In this document: positions 41,184 through 41,282 of the stretch, in pieces
How positions within the stretch are numbered: the first letter of the stretch is position 1
Layout: every line of letters begins with the position of its first letter
Assembly: GCA_022745215.1 (NCBI GenBank)
Contig: JAIIWC010000008.1
Coordinates: forward strand, 1 to 41,282
Length of the DNA: 41,282 bases
Reading direction: 5' to 3'
From: Collinsella sp.
GTDB lineage: Bacteria > Actinomycetota > Coriobacteriia > Coriobacteriales > Coriobacteriaceae
Translations under genes and position numbers: made by a program
The notes under the pieces: generated by a model
What the model was told of the DNA's origin: nothing
Database searches by the model: none
Seen by the model: only the letters and a program-made list of their open reading frames with translations

Positions 41184-41282
41184 TGGATTGGCAACACCTA
41201 TTTGGACGATTCCGGGAGGGACAGCCCCGCCTTTCTGAACTCGACCGGCGACATGTAGCCCAGCGTCGAGTGGATCCTGAAG
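41184..41282 (-). mobile_element. End of an IS3-family element inserted in the IS110 transposase gene
   Basis: Starts with TGGATTGGCAACACC at 41184, consistent with the TG tip of an IS3-family terminal inverted repeat, and continues to the window edge. It is oriented opposite to the IS110 gene. The other end and any target duplication lie outside the window. Confidence 0.75.
41198..41282 (-). CDS. C-terminus of IS3-family transposase OrfB (partial)
   Basis: The last 27 codons before a TAG at 41198-41200, read on the minus strand: FRIHSTLGYMSPVEF followed by RKAGLSLPESSK. HS-x-LGY-x-SP-x-x-F is the well-known C-terminal signature of IS3-family (DDE) integrase-like transposases. The stop lies only about 15 bases from the element tip, as expected. 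Confidence 0.88.
   Translation of the reverse strand, partial: FRIHSTLGYMSPVEFRKAGLSLPESSK

Overview
The window looks like chromosomal DNA from a high-GC, strictly anaerobic member of the Coriobacteriia, most like Collinsella. This is inferred from gene content and style, not from a database match. The pointers are an actinobacterial dnaK-grpE-dnaJ-hspR operon with a separate clpB, many Fe-S and flavin enzymes, nickel-hydrogenase maturation genes, a mannose-family PTS, a DUF5692-type membrane protein and LytTR/GHKL two-component signalling. No rRNA, tRNA or CRISPR array was seen. LAYOUT: 1-3340 holds the start of an unknown gene (cut by the window edge) and a minus-strand PTS operon (IIAB, IIC, IID), then about 330 AT-rich bases without a gene. 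3340-8610 holds hypA and a 925-residue multi-cluster FAD/Fe-S oxidoreductase on the minus strand, divergent from a TetR regulator and a polytopic membrane protein; two identical-pattern palindromes lie in the shared promoter region. 8755-10760 has an anchored surface protein and a 64-residue orphan protein. 10793-16000 has clpB and three secreted or anchored proteins, two of them paralogues, interleaved with hairpin repeats. 16139-23360 has an aconitase-family hydratase and the dnaK-grpE-dnaJ-hspR operon. 23497-28053 has repeats, a two-cluster ferredoxin and the nadA-nadB-nadC-niaR NAD operon. 28262-30900 has a LytTR regulator/GHKL kinase pair and an orphan protein. 30931-32640 is an IS200/IS605 element (tnpA-tnpB). 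32767-40011 has trxA, a small His-rich protein, nikR, hypF, hypC, hypD, hypE and a HAD phosphatase. 40053-41282 has repeats, an IS110 transposase gene broken by an IS3-family element, and the window edge. HOW THE GENES WORK TOGETHER: hypA and hypF-C-D-E supply most of the NiFe-hydrogenase cofactor assembly line, nikR would sense nickel, and hypB and the hydrogenase itself are outside the window. HspR probably represses both clpB and dnaK: the two upstream regions share a site with identical 10-base halves around a 5-base gap. NiaR very likely represses the nad operon through a 44-base palindrome ahead of nadA. MAIN NOVEL SIGNAL: two classes of small structured intergenic repeat. Class A has nine hairpin units (seven locations) in four unrelated arm families, every one with a loop/core of exactly 13 bases, eight of them reading NGGGAC on one strand (the ninth NGAGAC). 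Two locations are head-to-head pairs. Class B has five 46-base units of pattern GGAAA-N6-CCC-N18-GGG-N6-TTTCC (one with a single deviation), separated by exactly 16 bases (62-base period), at two loci 16 kb apart.
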